NCBI GenBank assembly: GCA_016933575.1
Contig: JAFGAR010000005.1
Span: forward strand, 1-64,000
DNA: 64,000 nucleotides
From: Candidatus Thorarchaeota archaeon
GTDB lineage: Archaea; Asgardarchaeota; Thorarchaeia; Thorarchaeales; Thorarchaeaceae
Reading direction: 5' to 3'
A program made the position numbers and the translations under genes. Below are positions 1-9,895 of the stretch, piece by piece. Under the pieces are notes generated by a model. That model had not been told where the DNA came from. It searched no databases and saw only the letters and a program-made list of their open reading frames with translations. Positions within the stretch are counted from its first letter, which is position 1; each line of letters starts with the position of its first letter.

Positions 1-1
1 C

Positions 2-415
2 TTCGAAGTTGAGATGTCCCTGATTGGTCTTGAGCGTTGTCAGATTAGGCACCAGGCACTAGAGGCAGCTCGTGTTGCAGCTAACCGAGACCTGACCAAG
101 AAGGCCGGTAGGTTGAATTATCACCTTCGTATTCGAGTTAAGCCCTTACAGTATCTTCGTGAGAACAAGATGATTTCAGGTGCTGGAGCAGACCGTGTAC
201 AGGATGGAATGCGAAAGGCGTGGGGAAAAGTAATTGGTTCAGCTGCACGAATCAAACCAAACCAAGCCATTGCTACAGTCCGCATTAACCGCCAACACAT
301 CAAAGTGGGCATGGTTGCGTTAAAGAAGGCTGCAGCAAAGATGCCTACTCCCTGTAAGATTGTCTTTGACAAGATTGATCCAGAACTTAAACGTACTCTG
401 GGATATGGAATCTAA
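2..415 (+). CDS. rpl10e: Large-subunit ribosomal protein L10e (uL16), 5' truncated by the window
   Basis: Archaeal L10e/uL16, a 50S protein near the A site. The reading frame is open from base 2 (FEVEMSLIGLE...), so the first in-window ATG at 14 is probably internal and the true N-terminus lies before the window. The segment QIRHQALEAARVAANRDL and the later ENKMISGAGADRVQDGMR stretch are characteristic of the family. The stop overlaps by 4 bases the stop of the convergent methyltransferase gene. The family identification is firm; only the start is missing. Confidence 0.95.
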   Translation, partial: FEVEMSLIGLERCQIRHQALEAARVAANRDLTKKAGRLNYHLRIRVKPLQYLRENKMISGAGADRVQDGMRKAWGKVIGSAARIKPNQAIATVRINRQHIKVGMVALKKAAAKMPTPCKIVFDKIDPELKRTLGYGI

Positions 416-1149
416 TCCTCTGACTCATCGCACATCTTGACTAGATCATTCAGTTTTCGTGCGATTCCTGTCAGTGTTGTTATCTCACGTCCAGTAATAT
501 ATGATCGACCCAAGATATTTCTGAAGATCTGCTTTGCTATGGGTTTTCTGAAGTCCTTGATACTGAGATTGTCAATCACTTCGTCGAGAAAGACCATGAC
601 CTGAGCTCGTTCTTCACGTGTTGCTGACCTTGTTTCATTTGGTTCTCTTCCCTTTTTTGTTGCATACTGTGAGAAGAGGTGATAGAGGACCACAGAGACT
701 GCATGACTAAGATTCATACTAGGATATTCTTCAGACGTAGGAATTGTGAATACTAGATCGCAGAGAACAATCTCTTCATTCGTCAATCCCTTGCTCTCTC
801 GGCCAAATACTAAAGCAATTCTACCTTCGATAGCTGTCGGATCTGGTAATTTTTGGAGTGGCACAAGAGCTCTAGTGACACTATGATTGCCTCCCGCTCT
901 TGCTGTTGCACCCCACGCAACATCAGTATCCTCTAGAGCAGTCTCAAGGTCCGGGACAATCTGTGCAGAATCGAGTATAGTGTGTGCATGAACTGAGAAT
1001 ATCTGAGCTTGATAGTCCTCCCGCGGATCGCAGCCCACAATCTTGAGTTTATCCACTCCAAAGTTTGCAAGGACGCGTGCAGCAAAACCGACATTTCCCG
1101 GGTTTTCAGGCTCTACCAGAACCACAACAATGTTTGGGAATTCAGTCAC
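412..1149 (-). CDS. trmJ: TrmJ-like SPOUT 2'-O-methyltransferase (tRNA position 32)
   Basis: SpoU/TrmH-class SPOUT methyltransferase of 245 residues. It has the three family motifs: LVEPENPGNVG near the N-terminus, LVFGRESKGLTNEEI in the middle, and the knot segment IPTSEEYPSMNLSHAVSVV. The EPENPGNVG and PSMNLSHAV signatures with a helical C-terminal extension match the TrmJ branch, which methylates the ribose of nucleotide 32 in tRNA using SAM. It is the last gene of a minus-strand run SRP54 > TrmY > DRG > TrmJ with gaps of 18-45 bases, suggesting one operon for translation functions. The exact target is inferred from the family. Confidence 0.85.
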   Translation of the reverse strand: MTEFPNIVVVLVEPENPGNVGFAARVLANFGVDKLKIVGCDPREDYQAQIFSVHAHTILDSAQIVPDLETALEDTDVAWGATARAGGNHSVTRALVPLQKLPDPTAIEGRIALVFGRESKGLTNEEIVLCDLVFTIPTSEEYPSMNLSHAVSVVLYHLFSQYATKKGREPNETRSATREERAQVMVFLDEVIDNLSIKDFRKPIAKQIFRNILGRSYITGREITTLTGIARKLNDLVKMCDESED

Positions 1150-1170
1150 TGGACCACGCTCTCTCTGTGT

Positions 1171-2349
1171 CTATGTATGAGCTAGCTGAATGACATCGCC
1201 ATCTTGGAGTGGGTAGCTCAGACCAACAACCCTGCGTTTTATCTTGTCATTATCCCTAAGAATCACAGCTGAACGGAATCGCTCTACGAATAATTCCTTG
1301 TGAACTTTTGCAGCTGCATCTTCCACCACGGATCCCTCAGGGAGAACAATGGGTTTACGTTCTCGCTGTTTTCCAGGTATCTTTGTATAAACACGTAGAA
1401 TATCGAGGTGTCTGTAGAATGCCCAGCTCATTCCATCAAGATTCTCTTTCCTAGCTGCTGATGTTGGAACAATATCAAATCGGTCTCCATACTTCTCCTC
1501 AAGTTCTCTAAAGCGGGCTCCTGAGCCTTCTGCATCTCCTTTCGTAGCAACAACTAATGCTCGTACATAGGCAACGCTCGTATCAAGTGCATCTATCAGT
1601 TGTTGGAATGTGGCTGTTTTTTGGAAACGGACAATAATATTCGTAATTCTACGGGCAACGAGGAACTCTTTCACTTCAGCGATATCTCCGTCGTAGTTAT
1701 GTGCTCCATAGATCATATGACCGCCAAGCCCAACTTTCTCTATTCTAACTGCGGTCTTCTCCTTATTCAGACGAATTCGTGCAGAATCTAATTCGCCTAG
1801 AATAATCTTCATCTGGTAGTCAATATCTTGTGATAAATCGATGACAAGTGCAATACAATCTGTGTTTCTCGCTACTGCCAGAGCTTGTCTTCCTATTCCA
1901 GCTTCATGACTACCTTCAAAGACTCCAGGTAACTCGACTAATTGAATATTGATATCTTCAAGATTCAGCATGGCTGGAGTTGGAATCGGTGTCGTGAATG
2001 GATAGTCTCCCACATCCAGCTTTGCATTCGTTACTGAATTGATGAGTGTTGATTTACCACTGTTTGTTATACCAATAAGACAGATTTGACCTGCACCCTC
2101 TTTTCTGACAACCCCTTCTTCTACACCGCCTCCTGAACGACGAGCTCGCTCTTGCTCTTTCCTCTTTTCAAGCAGTGCCTTGAGCTGAGCAAGTTTCTTT
2201 CGATAGTCTGCAATCATCCGCTCCGCTCCTTTATGATTCGGAGCCACTGATAGTAGTTTCTCCAGTTCTACTATCCTCTGAGCAAGGTCTTCTGTTTCTT
2301 CGTAGATGATTCGTTGTCTATCGAATTCTGGAGTGACATTGGTCGGCAA
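1171..2349 (-). CDS. drg: DRG-family (Obg-like) GTPase with TGS domain
   Basis: 392-residue developmentally regulated GTP-binding protein homologue, likely ribosome-associated. A charged helical N-terminal region (1-85) precedes a G domain with P-loop GITNSGKST (about 93-101), switch II VELPGVF where DxxG is replaced by ELPG, and ATKGD as the NKxD equivalent. A helical insertion with glycine-rich HMIYGAHNYDGD lies inside the G domain, as in DRG proteins, and the C-terminus is a TGS domain (VYTKIPGKQRERKP...DGDVIQLAHT). It is placed 22 bases upstream of trmJ and downstream of trmY in the same operon. Confidence 0.9.
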   Translation of the reverse strand: MPTNVTPEFDRQRIIYEETEDLAQRIVELEKLLSVAPNHKGAERMIADYRKKLAQLKALLEKRKEQERARRSGGGVEEGVVRKEGAGQICLIGITNSGKSTLINSVTNAKLDVGDYPFTTPIPTPAMLNLEDINIQLVELPGVFEGSHEAGIGRQALAVARNTDCIALVIDLSQDIDYQMKIILGELDSARIRLNKEKTAVRIEKVGLGGHMIYGAHNYDGDIAEVKEFLVARRITNIIVRFQKTATFQQLIDALDTSVAYVRALVVATKGDAEGSGARFRELEEKYGDRFDIVPTSAARKENLDGMSWAFYRHLDILRVYTKIPGKQRERKPIVLPEGSVVEDAAAKVHKELFVERFRSAVILRDNDKIKRRVVGLSYPLQDGDVIQLAHT

Positions 2350-2393
2350 TGATGTTCATCTATTCTCTGAATACAATGATTATGAAGCTTTCT

Positions 2394-2975
2394 TCATGAA
2401 TCAATTTCTCTGGAATCTTCTAACATGTTGATGTCTAATATGAATCTCTCAGGGTGTGGTGTATATGAGAGTGTTACGTAATCCCGGACAAATCTCGTAG
2501 ATATGAAGGTGGTCCTATTGCCAACTGGATAGACTAGTAGAGAGTCTGCGACAATATCCGGAGTCATGGCTTCTGGTTCTTCCTCATCATGAGCAACAAA
2601 TACTCTTACTGGTGAACATCTTTCAATGAAATTCATGAGTCCAGTCCTATTTACAACAATTCCATTATCCAAAGTCTTTGATTCATCGAGGATAAGGTTC
2701 TCTCCAACTTGGTCAGCTTTCAATAGAAAGAACGAGATTGACCGCTCATCTGGTGATACTCTCTTGAGAGTGTTTCCTGCGAAAGAGAATACAATCAGGT
2801 CATCAAGAGATCCTTTTGCAATTGATACAGTCACATCTCTTCGGAGATCTCCAGAGATGAATAGTCCGACATTGACACACCTACATGCTGTGATGACTTC
2901 AGGAGAATTAGTTCCCGCCTTCACAGACGCCTTATCTATGGATAAATCATCAAATAGGACTAAGAAATGACGCAT
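2394..2975 (-). CDS. trmY: TrmY-like tRNA (pseudouridine-54 N1) methyltransferase
   Basis: SPOUT protein of 193 residues, the usual TrmY size. The block CRCVNVGLFISGDLRRD and the later SPDERSISFFLLKA match the DUF358/TrmY family, which converts pseudouridine 54 in the tRNA T-loop to N1-methylpseudouridine. The C-terminus (IDFINMLEDSRE-like ending) is acidic. It sits 18 bases downstream of SRP54 and 45 upstream of the DRG GTPase. Together with TrmJ, the operon holds two tRNA modification enzymes and two GTPases. The function is assigned by motif similarity and not by a search. Confidence 0.8.
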   Translation of the reverse strand: MRHFLVLFDDLSIDKASVKAGTNSPEVITACRCVNVGLFISGDLRRDVTVSIAKGSLDDLIVFSFAGNTLKRVSPDERSISFFLLKADQVGENLILDESKTLDNGIVVNRTGLMNFIERCSPVRVFVAHDEEEPEAMTPDIVADSLLVYPVGNRTTFISTRFVRDYVTLSYTPHPERFILDINMLEDSREIDS

Positions 2976-2992
2976 GGCTATTCAAATCCAAT

Positions 2993-4345
2993 CTACATCC
3001 CAGGAAGCCCTGGTATACCTGGAATCCCGCCACCCTTTCTTCCACGTCTCTGTTTACCCATCTGCTTCATCATTCTTTTCATCTGTTCATGCTGCTTTAG
3101 CAGATCTCGTACGTCTTTGGTGGAGGTACCTGAGCCCTGTGCGATTCTTTTAATTCGCGACGCTTTGATTAATTTTGGTTCATCCATCTCTTCTTTGGTC
3201 ATCGAATTCATGATGACCTCCCATCTCTTCATATTCTCTTCTTGAATCTCAGCAATTCCTTCAGGTAGCTTGTATTGAAGACCTAACATCTCCATTACCT
3301 TTCCAAGAGGTCCCATCTTCTTTAGTTGCTTCAGTTGTGCCATCATATCCTTGAGTGAGAATTGTCCTTTCATTATTCGTTTCACAGCATCTTCTTCGAC
3401 TTCAATCTGAGCTTCTTTGACTTTGTCTACAAGGCCCCTGATGTCACTCATACCAAGAAGTCTGCCAGCGAATTTGGTAGGATTAAAGGGTTCAATAGCA
3501 TCCATTCCCTCTCCAGTACCAATGAACTTGATTGGAGCCCTCGTAGCAGCTACAGCAGACAATGCTCCACCACCTTTTGCACTACCATCAAGCTTTGTTA
3601 CAATAATCGATCCCACATCAGTAGCTTTTCGAAATGCGTCTGCTTGAACTCCAGCTTGTTGGCCCAAGGTACCATCGATTACGAGAATGATCTCTTGTGG
3701 TTTGACAGCTTTGGAGATATCCCTCATCTCTTTTATGAGACTGGTCTCTTCACGGTGACGACCTGAGGTGTCTAAGAGAATAAGTTCAATTCCTTTGTCT
3801 TTCATCTCTTTAAAGCCATTTTTGGCTAGCTTGACTGCATCCTTCTCTTTCTCATCACCATAGAATGGTACATTGGACCGTTCTGCTAGCTGTTTTAACT
3901 GACTATACGCTCCAGGCCTGAAGTTGTCTGCACAGATGACTCCGCTCTTGATTCCCCTTTTTTGGTAATAGCGTGCAAGTTTTCCAATAGTTGTAGTCTT
4001 CCCTGAACCTTGAATACCAATCATCATGACAAGGTTTGGTTTTCCAGGATGAATTGTTAGGGGAACAGTCTTCTCCCCGAGGAAGAATGCGAGTGTGTCC
4101 CAGACAACACGGATGATATGTTCTCTCCGTGAAACACCTCTTGGAAGTGTTTCATCTAATGCTTGCTCTTGCACTCTCTCCGTGATTGCCATTACAAGAT
4201 TGACATCGACATCTGCGATAAGTAGTGCCCGTTGTATGTCTTTCACTAGCTCTTTGACTAGCTCTTCATCGATGACGCTAGCTCCAAAGAGCTTCTTCAG
4301 TGCTGAATTAAGTGATTTACCAAGACCTTCTAAGACCAAGACCAT
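2993..4345 (-). CDS. srp54: Signal recognition particle protein SRP54
   Basis: 450 residues: N domain helices (1-95), GTPase G domain with P-loop GIQGSGKTTT (about 110-118), DTSGRH for DxxG, TKLDGSAKGGG for the guanine-specificity loop, then the methionine-rich M domain that binds 7S RNA and signal peptides. The C-terminus is an archaeal GGGIPGIPGLPGM tail. It is the first gene of the minus-strand operon and is divergent from pyrI across about 130 bases that must hold both promoters. Length and motifs are normal for archaeal SRP54. Confidence 0.97.
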   Translation of the reverse strand: MVLVLEGLGKSLNSALKKLFGASVIDEELVKELVKDIQRALLIADVDVNLVMAITERVQEQALDETLPRGVSRREHIIRVVWDTLAFFLGEKTVPLTIHPGKPNLVMMIGIQGSGKTTTIGKLARYYQKRGIKSGVICADNFRPGAYSQLKQLAERSNVPFYGDEKEKDAVKLAKNGFKEMKDKGIELILLDTSGRHREETSLIKEMRDISKAVKPQEIILVIDGTLGQQAGVQADAFRKATDVGSIIVTKLDGSAKGGGALSAVAATRAPIKFIGTGEGMDAIEPFNPTKFAGRLLGMSDIRGLVDKVKEAQIEVEEDAVKRIMKGQFSLKDMMAQLKQLKKMGPLGKVMEMLGLQYKLPEGIAEIQEENMKRWEVIMNSMTKEEMDEPKLIKASRIKRIAQGSGTSTKDVRDLLKQHEQMKRMMKQMGKQRRGRKGGGIPGIPGLPGM

Positions 4346-4473
4346 CTCACCGTGTACTTACGACAAGTCGGGTCGTTGCCCATATCAACTTTCGCTTCTC
4401 ACGAGTTATTTGAACATTGAAGGATAATGTCTAAAACGCAATGCAATCCTCACAAGAGTCGTTGGTGACAACT

Positions 4474-4956
4474 ATGTCTGAAGAAGGTAGTGGAAAAATT
4501 CGAATTGTGAAGATAAAGGATGGAACTGTTATCGATCATATTCGAGCTGGGAAAGCATTAGAGGTTCTCAAGATACTCGGAATTACTGGAAAAGAGGGAA
4601 ATGTTGTAACATTGGCAATGAATATCAGTAGTTCAAGAATTGACACAAAGGACATTGTCAAGGTCGAGAATCGTTTTCTCGACTCAGCAGAGGTTGCACG
4701 TATTGCCCTTGTAGCTCCTGAGGCGACTATCAATCTAATCAAAGATTCAAAAGTCATCAAGAAAACTCGTGTAGAACTCCCTGAAACAATAACTGACATC
4801 ATGAAGTGTCCTAATTCACGATGTGTCACCAACAAAGAGAGGGAGCCGATTCACAGTAAATATCAGATTGTTTCAAAGAAACCTCTTCAGTTGAAATGTC
4901 TTTACTGTTGGACCTTGGTAGAAGAAGAGGAAGTAATCGCACAATTTACCGGATGA
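4474..4956 (+). CDS. pyrI: Aspartate carbamoyltransferase regulatory subunit
   Basis: Regulatory subunit of aspartate transcarbamoylase in pyrimidine synthesis. The N-terminal nucleotide-binding fold carries DGTVIDHIRAGKALEVLKILGI; the C-terminal zinc domain has CPNSRC and CLYC ligands. The ATG at 4474 is chosen because GGTGA lies 6 bases upstream and the protein then begins close to the family start; the ORF track start at 4441 adds 11 residues with no family support. No pyrB lies next to it in the window, so the catalytic partner must be elsewhere. The next gene, atpF, starts about 90 bases later. Confidence 0.92.
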   Translation: MSEEGSGKIRIVKIKDGTVIDHIRAGKALEVLKILGITGKEGNVVTLAMNISSSRIDTKDIVKVENRFLDSAEVARIALVAPEATINLIKDSKVIKKTRVELPETITDIMKCPNSRCVTNKEREPIHSKYQIVSKKPLQLKCLYCWTLVEEEEVIAQFTG

Positions 4957-5047
4957 GCTCACCTATCGGAGTACTTCAGTCAGTTTCCAAATGCTTTTTA
5001 GCATGCCAACAACGCAAAGGCGTACGTCGACGGCAGTGGGAATTTCT

Positions 5048-5371
5048 ATGTCTAGCGAAAAGATAGCAGTCATTGGTGACCGCGACACAGTCACTGGGTT
5101 TCGATTAGTCGGAGTCAGTGAGTGTGCAACACCAAAATCCCCTGAAGAAACACGAGAGATGCTCTTGGACTTCTTCCGAGACCCTAGCATGGGACTTATC
5201 ATCATCACTGAGCCTCTTGCCTCGGAAGTAGAAGACACCATTGTCGAGCTCTCCCAATCTCCTGTACCGGTCATCCTCCTTATTCCAGATAGGAATGGTA
5301 CTACTGGTACTTACGAAGCGGTCCTGAAGGAAATGATTCGGAGAGCAGTTGGAATTGAAATCAACATCTAG
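5048..5371 (+). CDS. atpF: A-type ATP synthase subunit F
   Basis: Small central-stalk subunit of the A1 sector. Residues EKIAVIGDRDTVTGFRLVGV at the N-terminus and LAsEVEDTI...PVPVILLIPD are typical of V/A-ATPase subunit F. The start at 5048 gives a normal length of 107 residues; the longer ORF from 4991 would add a non-conserved polar leader. It lies 25 bases before subunit A. Subunits E and C, which usually precede F in archaeal operons, are absent; pyrI is there instead. Confidence 0.88.
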   Translation: MSSEKIAVIGDRDTVTGFRLVGVSECATPKSPEETREMLLDFFRDPSMGLIIITEPLASEVEDTIVELSQSPVPVILLIPDRNGTTGTYEAVLKEMIRRAVGIEINI

Positions 5372-5396
5372 GAGAATTATGACGGGGTTGTGAACT

Positions 5397-7202
5397 TTGA
5401 CGAAACAGATTGGAAGAATCGAAACTATTGCAGGCCCTGTAGTGAAATGCTCTGGTTTACCATCAGTTCGAATGTACGAGGTTGTACGAGTTGGTAATCA
5501 GCAGTTGATTGGTGAGGTCATAGAGGTAGGTGACCATGAGTTCACAACACAAGTATATGAGGAAACATCCGGGGTGGCTCCCGGTGAACCCGTTATCTCT
5601 ACTGGTGACTCTCTCTCTGTAGAACTTGGACCTGGCTTACTTGGATCAATATATGATGGGATTCAACGTCCACTACCCACTCTCCGTGATATGTCTGGAG
5701 ATTTCATATCAAGAGGACTTAATGTAGAAGGCTTAGATAAAACGAAAAAGTGGTCTTTTACTCCTTCCAAGGCAGTCGGTGAAACCGTTGTTCCTGGCGA
5801 CATTATTGGAGAGGTACCAGAAACTGGCATTCTCAAATCAAAGATCATGATTCCACTTGGAGTCTCAGGTGAGATTACTGAGATTGTATCCAAAGGTGAT
5901 TATACTATAACTGACACAATCTGTAAGGTCAAGGGTTCGCATGGTGACATTCACGAAGTTGTAATGATGCAGAGAACCCCTGTCAGAGTTGGCCGCTCCT
6001 TCAAAGATCGTGTACCAATGGACACACCATTACTTACCGGGCAACGAGTTATTGACACCTTTATGCCCCAGGCAAAGGGAGGTACTGGAGCAATTCCTGG
6101 TGGCTTTGGTACAGGAAAGACTGTTACTTTACACCAATTTGCTAAATGGGCTGATGCTCAAGTAGTTGTTTACGTCGGATGTGGTGAACGAGGAAACGAG
6201 ATGACTGAGGCCCTTGAAGAGTGGCCTCATCTAAAAGATCCAAAGTCCGGTCGACCACTTATGGAACGTACTGTCCTAATAGCAAACACGTCAAATATGC
6301 CTGTCGCTGCCCGAGAAGCCTCAATCTATGTTGCAGTTACAATTGCAGAATACTTCCGAGACCAAGGATACGATGTTGCATTGATGGCTGACTCAACATC
6401 TCGATGGGCTGAAGCACTACGTGAAATATCAGGAAGACTTGGTCAATTACCCTCAGAGGAAGGTTATCCCGCCTATCTTGGTTCACGTCTAGCTCAATTC
6501 TATGAGAGAGGTGGAAGAGTTGAAACGTTGGCCTCGGATAGCCGACTTGGTTCAATCACACTCTGTGGTGCAGTATCTCCTCCTGGAGGAGACTTCTCTG
6601 AACCAGTGACGCAGGCTACGCTACGAATTGTCAAGGTCTTCTGGGCACTGGATAAGGACTTGGCAGCCAGAAGATTCTTCCCTGCTATCAATACCCTTAC
6701 CAGTTATTCTCTCTATCACTCAAACTTAGAGAAGTGGCATCGTGAACATCTAGGCGATGACTGGCCAGATCTTGTGAAGGAATCCCTAGCTATTCTACAA
6801 AAGGATCAGGAATTGAGAGAGATAGTCCAACTTGTCGGACCTGATGCACTTCCTGAATCTGAACGCGCAGTACTAGAAGCTGCACGAATGATCAAGGAAG
6901 ACTTCCTAACACAGAGTGCAATTCACGAGATTGATACATATTCGCCGATTAGTAAGACCTATCGGATGCTAAGAGTGATTATTGGATTCACTCGTAAGAT
7001 GACAGCTGCAGTAAAGATGGGGGTTCAGGTTCGAAGAATCCTTGAGCTAAGTATCCTCGATAATATTGCTCGCATGAAAATTATGCCCTGGGACTCTTTT
7101 GAAGAGCAGATGAATGCTATCGAGAAGAAGATGGAACGCGAATTTCAATCGCTCTTCCAAGAACTCTCAGAATCTGGTTTCCTCTCTGAATCTTTGGTGT
7201 AA
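5397..7202 (+). CDS. atpA: A-type ATP synthase catalytic subunit A
   Basis: Catalytic ATPase subunit, 601 residues. The beta-barrel N-terminus ([13 protein letters not shown]) is followed by the long non-homologous insert typical of subunit A, the P-loop [10 protein letters not shown] (about residue 235), the [20 protein letters not shown] segment and the C-terminal helical domain. The start is TTG at 5397, with MTKQIGRI matching the expected N-terminus; an ATG 17 bases upstream opens only a four-codon frame. The common form of the P-loop is GPFGSGKT, so P>G and S>T differences are visible here. It couples with subunit B to make the A3B3 head. Confidence 0.97.
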   Translation: MTKQIGRIETIAGPVVKCSGLPSVRMYEVVRVGNQQLIGEVIEVGDHEFTTQVYEETSGVAPGEPVISTGDSLSVELGPGLLGSIYDGIQRPLPTLRDMSGDFISRGLNVEGLDKTKKWSFTPSKAVGETVVPGDIIGEVPETGILKSKIMIPLGVSGEITEIVSKGDYTITDTICKVKGSHGDIHEVVMMQRTPVRVGRSFKDRVPMDTPLLTGQRVIDTFMPQAKGGTGAIPGGFGTGKTVTLHQFAKWADAQVVVYVGCGERGNEMTEALEEWPHLKDPKSGRPLMERTVLIANTSNMPVAAREASIYVAVTIAEYFRDQGYDVALMADSTSRWAEALREISGRLGQLPSEEGYPAYLGSRLAQFYERGGRVETLASDSRLGSITLCGAVSPPGGDFSEPVTQATLRIVKVFWALDKDLAARRFFPAINTLTSYSLYHSNLEKWHREHLGDDWPDLVKESLAILQKDQELREIVQLVGPDALPESERAVLEAARMIKEDFLTQSAIHEIDTYSPISKTYRMLRVIIGFTRKMTAAVKMGVQVRRILELSILDNIARMKIMPWDSFEEQMNAIEKKMEREFQSLFQELSESGFLSESLV

Positions 7203-7249
7203 TCGAAAACGTTGGCTTTATCGGTATCGCGGTCCACAATATTATTGAA

Positions 7250-7801
7250 ATGACTAGAGAAAAGGAACTACTAGCTTTACATGAGTCTATCAGAAACTGC
7301 ACCCTCTGTCCTCTTCATAAGACACGCACACAGGCTGTACCTGGCGAGGGACCAGTACATGCAAGAATCATGTTCATTGGAGAGGCTCCAGGTGTTCAAG
7401 AGGATGCTACTGGTCGACCCTTTGTAGGGCGGTCCGGCGAATTATTGACGGAGATGATTGAAAGTATTGGTCTAACCAGAGAGCGCGTCTTCATTACGTC
7501 TGTCTTAAAGTCACGACCCCCCAATAACCGAACACCAACACAATCTGAGATTGAAGCGTGTAGACCATATATTGATAGACAGATTGAGTTGATTGATCCC
7601 CGGATCGTCGTACTTCTTGGAGGGGTAGCTATATCCTCAATTGTCGGACCATGGAAGGTCTCCGATTCTCACGGTGATTATTTTGAAGCAAAGGGTCGAA
7701 TCTTCTTTATGACATATCACCCAGCAGCAGCACTACGATTTCCAAAAGCCAAGGCCTTGATGAAGAGTGATTTTGAAGTTCTGCGATCATTACTGGTTTA
7801 G
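7250..7801 (+). CDS. Family 4 uracil-DNA glycosylase, with one Fe-S cysteine replaced
   Basis: Uracil-DNA glycosylase of family 4, normally an iron-sulfur enzyme that removes uracil from DNA. Motif A is GEAPG (about 44-48), followed by GRPFVGRSGELL; motif B is YHPAA near the C-terminus. Three of the four cluster cysteines are present (C17, C20, C104), but the expected KCRPP reads KSRPP, so position 88 is serine. The spacing 3-68-16 fits the family exactly, so the replaced residue is the third ligand. The gene lies between ATPase subunits A and B, 47 bases after atpA, in the same direction. Confidence 0.9.
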   Translation: MTREKELLALHESIRNCTLCPLHKTRTQAVPGEGPVHARIMFIGEAPGVQEDATGRPFVGRSGELLTEMIESIGLTRERVFITSVLKSRPPNNRTPTQSEIEACRPYIDRQIELIDPRIVVLLGGVAISSIVGPWKVSDSHGDYFEAKGRIFFMTYHPAAALRFPKAKALMKSDFEVLRSLLV

Positions 7802-7836
7802 GTGGGCATTAAATCTGCAGATACCTAATCTATACT

Positions 7837-8361
7837 GTGAGTTCAATGTTCGCTTTAACAAAACTAATCCTCTTTGCACAGTCACCTTTCGATTTTGCAC
7901 TCCCCTCTGATCTCTTGGCTGCATTGACTCAGATATTGAACGTGTTTTTTGCCTTTGCTATTCGTGGGTATCTTCTCTTACTTCTTATCGGTCTGATATT
8001 GTATGCAACTGGTCTTAGCGATGGTCTAGCAAAACTTCTTGTCGTTGCTGGAGTAATCTTCTATTTTGGCGGACCTCTAGTTATCAATATCTTTGGAGCA
8101 TTTTCAACTGTTGAGCCAGTTACTATGGAGAGTGCAACATCTGCTTGGTTGCAGTTCTTTGGAATGACTGATTACGAGATCATGTACATATTGGTGTGGG
8201 TCGGTGAGGTAATTGCAGGGGTCTGCTGCCTAACAGGTGCAATTCTCTATTTTACTCCTAGCACAAACGAACTCAAATCAAGAGGACAATCACTCATAGT
8301 GAGGTCTCTCATGCTTGCACCTGTACTTGTCTTCTTCCACATCACCCCATTGTTATTATAA
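7837..8361 (+). CDS. Predicted four-helix membrane protein, unknown function
   Basis: 174 residues with about four hydrophobic segments: around 28-50 (FAIRGYLLLLLIGLILYATG), 54-75, 108-135 and 150-170. I recognise no family. The ORF track start is GTG at 7837; an ATG three codons later is equally possible and neither has a strong SD. It sits 35 bases after the uracil-DNA glycosylase and 80 bases before ATPase subunit B, and is therefore inside what should be the ATPase operon. Its sequence does not look like ATPase subunit I or K: it lacks the repeated GxGxG helical hairpin of a proteolipid. Confidence 0.75.
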   Translation: MSSMFALTKLILFAQSPFDFALPSDLLAALTQILNVFFAFAIRGYLLLLLIGLILYATGLSDGLAKLLVVAGVIFYFGGPLVINIFGAFSTVEPVTMESATSAWLQFFGMTDYEIMYILVWVGEVIAGVCCLTGAILYFTPSTNELKSRGQSLIVRSLMLAPVLVFFHITPLLL

Positions 8362-8441
8362 GATGCACTTCGCAACTCTTAAAACTCCGCTAAGACTACG
8401 AGCCGCTGTCGATTATCTAAAAGGCCTCGGCGGTTTCTAAG

Positions 8442-9842
8442 ATGTCTAAGGAATCCTCTATTGTCTATCGCACCGTTTCAGATGTTAGTGGTCCACTGTT
8501 AGTTGTGGAGCAAACACATGATGTGGCCTACAACGAAGTGGTCAAGATTCGAGCACCAAATGGCGAGCTTCTCACTGGGACTGTTCTTGAAACAGGACAT
8601 CACAGAGCAGTCATTCAAGTCTTTGAAGGTACAAGTGGATTAGATACCGATTTGACGTCTGTAAGATTCACCGGAGAAACAATGCGCCTCCCAGTTTCAA
8701 CTGAAATTCTTGGAAGAGTTTTGGACGGTGCTGGAAATCCCCTTGATAAGGGTCCTCCCCTAACAGCAGAGGATCATTGGGATATCTATGGCTCACCTAT
8801 CAATCCTTATGCAAGACAGTACCCACGTCAACCAATACAGACTGGTCTATCATCAATAGATGGTCTAAATACATTAGTACGTGGTCAAAAGCTACCCATT
8901 TTCTCAGGTTCTGGCCTTCCACACAATAGAATTGCCGCTCAGATTGTACGACAAGCAAAAATACCTGGAGAAGAGAGTGATTTTGCCATAGTATTCGGTG
9001 CTATGGGAATCACAGCAACTGAAGCACAGTACTTCATGGACTCATTCGAAGAAACAGGTGCTCTTGAACATACTACTCTATTTCTCAATCTTGCTAATGA
9101 TCCAGCTATAGAGAGAATAATCACACCTCGTGCTGCACTTACTGCTGCTGAATACTTAGCATACACTGCAGACATGCATGTTCTGGTCATACTTACCGAC
9201 ATGACAAACTATGCAGAGGCTCTGCGGGAGATAAGCGCAGCAAGGTCTGAGGTGCCTGGTCGTCGTGGCTATCCTGGTTATTTATACACGGACTTGAGTC
9301 TTATCTATGAACGCGCAGGACGTATTAAAGGTCGTAAGGGAACCATCACCCAAATGCCTATACTATCAATGCCACAAGATGACATGACCCATCCTATTCC
9401 TGATTTAACGGGTTACATCACAGAGGGTCAGATAATAGTAGGTCGTGGTGTGCATAGACGTGGTATCTATCCTCCGATTGATCCAGGCCCATCCCTCAGC
9501 AGGCTCATGAAGGAAGGAATTGGTGAGGGAATGACGCGCTTTGACCACAAAGAGATACAGGCTCAGCTCTATTATGGATACTCCGAAGGTCGTGATCTCC
9601 GTGACCTTGTTGCTGTCGTTGGTGCAGAAGCATTGACAGATCGAGACCAGAAATACCTGAAATTTGCAGACCGGTTCGAAACCGAATTCATCAATCAAGG
9701 AGAGTTCGAGGACCGCTCATTTGAGCAGACCTTGGACATTGGTTGGAATCTTCTCAGTGACTTTCCAGAACGAGAACTAAAGAGAATTGACCCGGAAACT
9801 ATATCCTGGGCAAAAGAACAGGCTCTGTATCGACCAAACTAG
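8442..9842 (+). CDS. atpB: A-type ATP synthase subunit B
   Basis: Non-catalytic head subunit, 466 residues. Recognisable segments are [38 protein letters not shown], the degenerate nucleotide site around [17 protein letters not shown] (no Walker A lysine, as expected for subunit B) and the [27 protein letters not shown] block. The start ATG follows the intergenic stretch after the membrane protein. Subunit D, which normally follows B, is not found downstream; the next gene is a DUF6884-like protein. Confidence 0.97.
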   Translation: MSKESSIVYRTVSDVSGPLLVVEQTHDVAYNEVVKIRAPNGELLTGTVLETGHHRAVIQVFEGTSGLDTDLTSVRFTGETMRLPVSTEILGRVLDGAGNPLDKGPPLTAEDHWDIYGSPINPYARQYPRQPIQTGLSSIDGLNTLVRGQKLPIFSGSGLPHNRIAAQIVRQAKIPGEESDFAIVFGAMGITATEAQYFMDSFEETGALEHTTLFLNLANDPAIERIITPRAALTAAEYLAYTADMHVLVILTDMTNYAEALREISAARSEVPGRRGYPGYLYTDLSLIYERAGRIKGRKGTITQMPILSMPQDDMTHPIPDLTGYITEGQIIVGRGVHRRGIYPPIDPGPSLSRLMKEGIGEGMTRFDHKEIQAQLYYGYSEGRDLRDLVAVVGAEALTDRDQKYLKFADRFETEFINQGEFEDRSFEQTLDIGWNLLSDFPERELKRIDPETISWAKEQALYRPN

Positions 9843-9895
9843 AACTAGGAGTTCTTATAGTACCATTTACAGTCTACTTATGAGTGGGAGTTTTC

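Noticed and set aside
3362-3766. 134-residue ORF antisense to srp54.
   Set aside because: Shadow of a well-supported gene; composition (Ser/Phe-rich) is typical of antisense frames.
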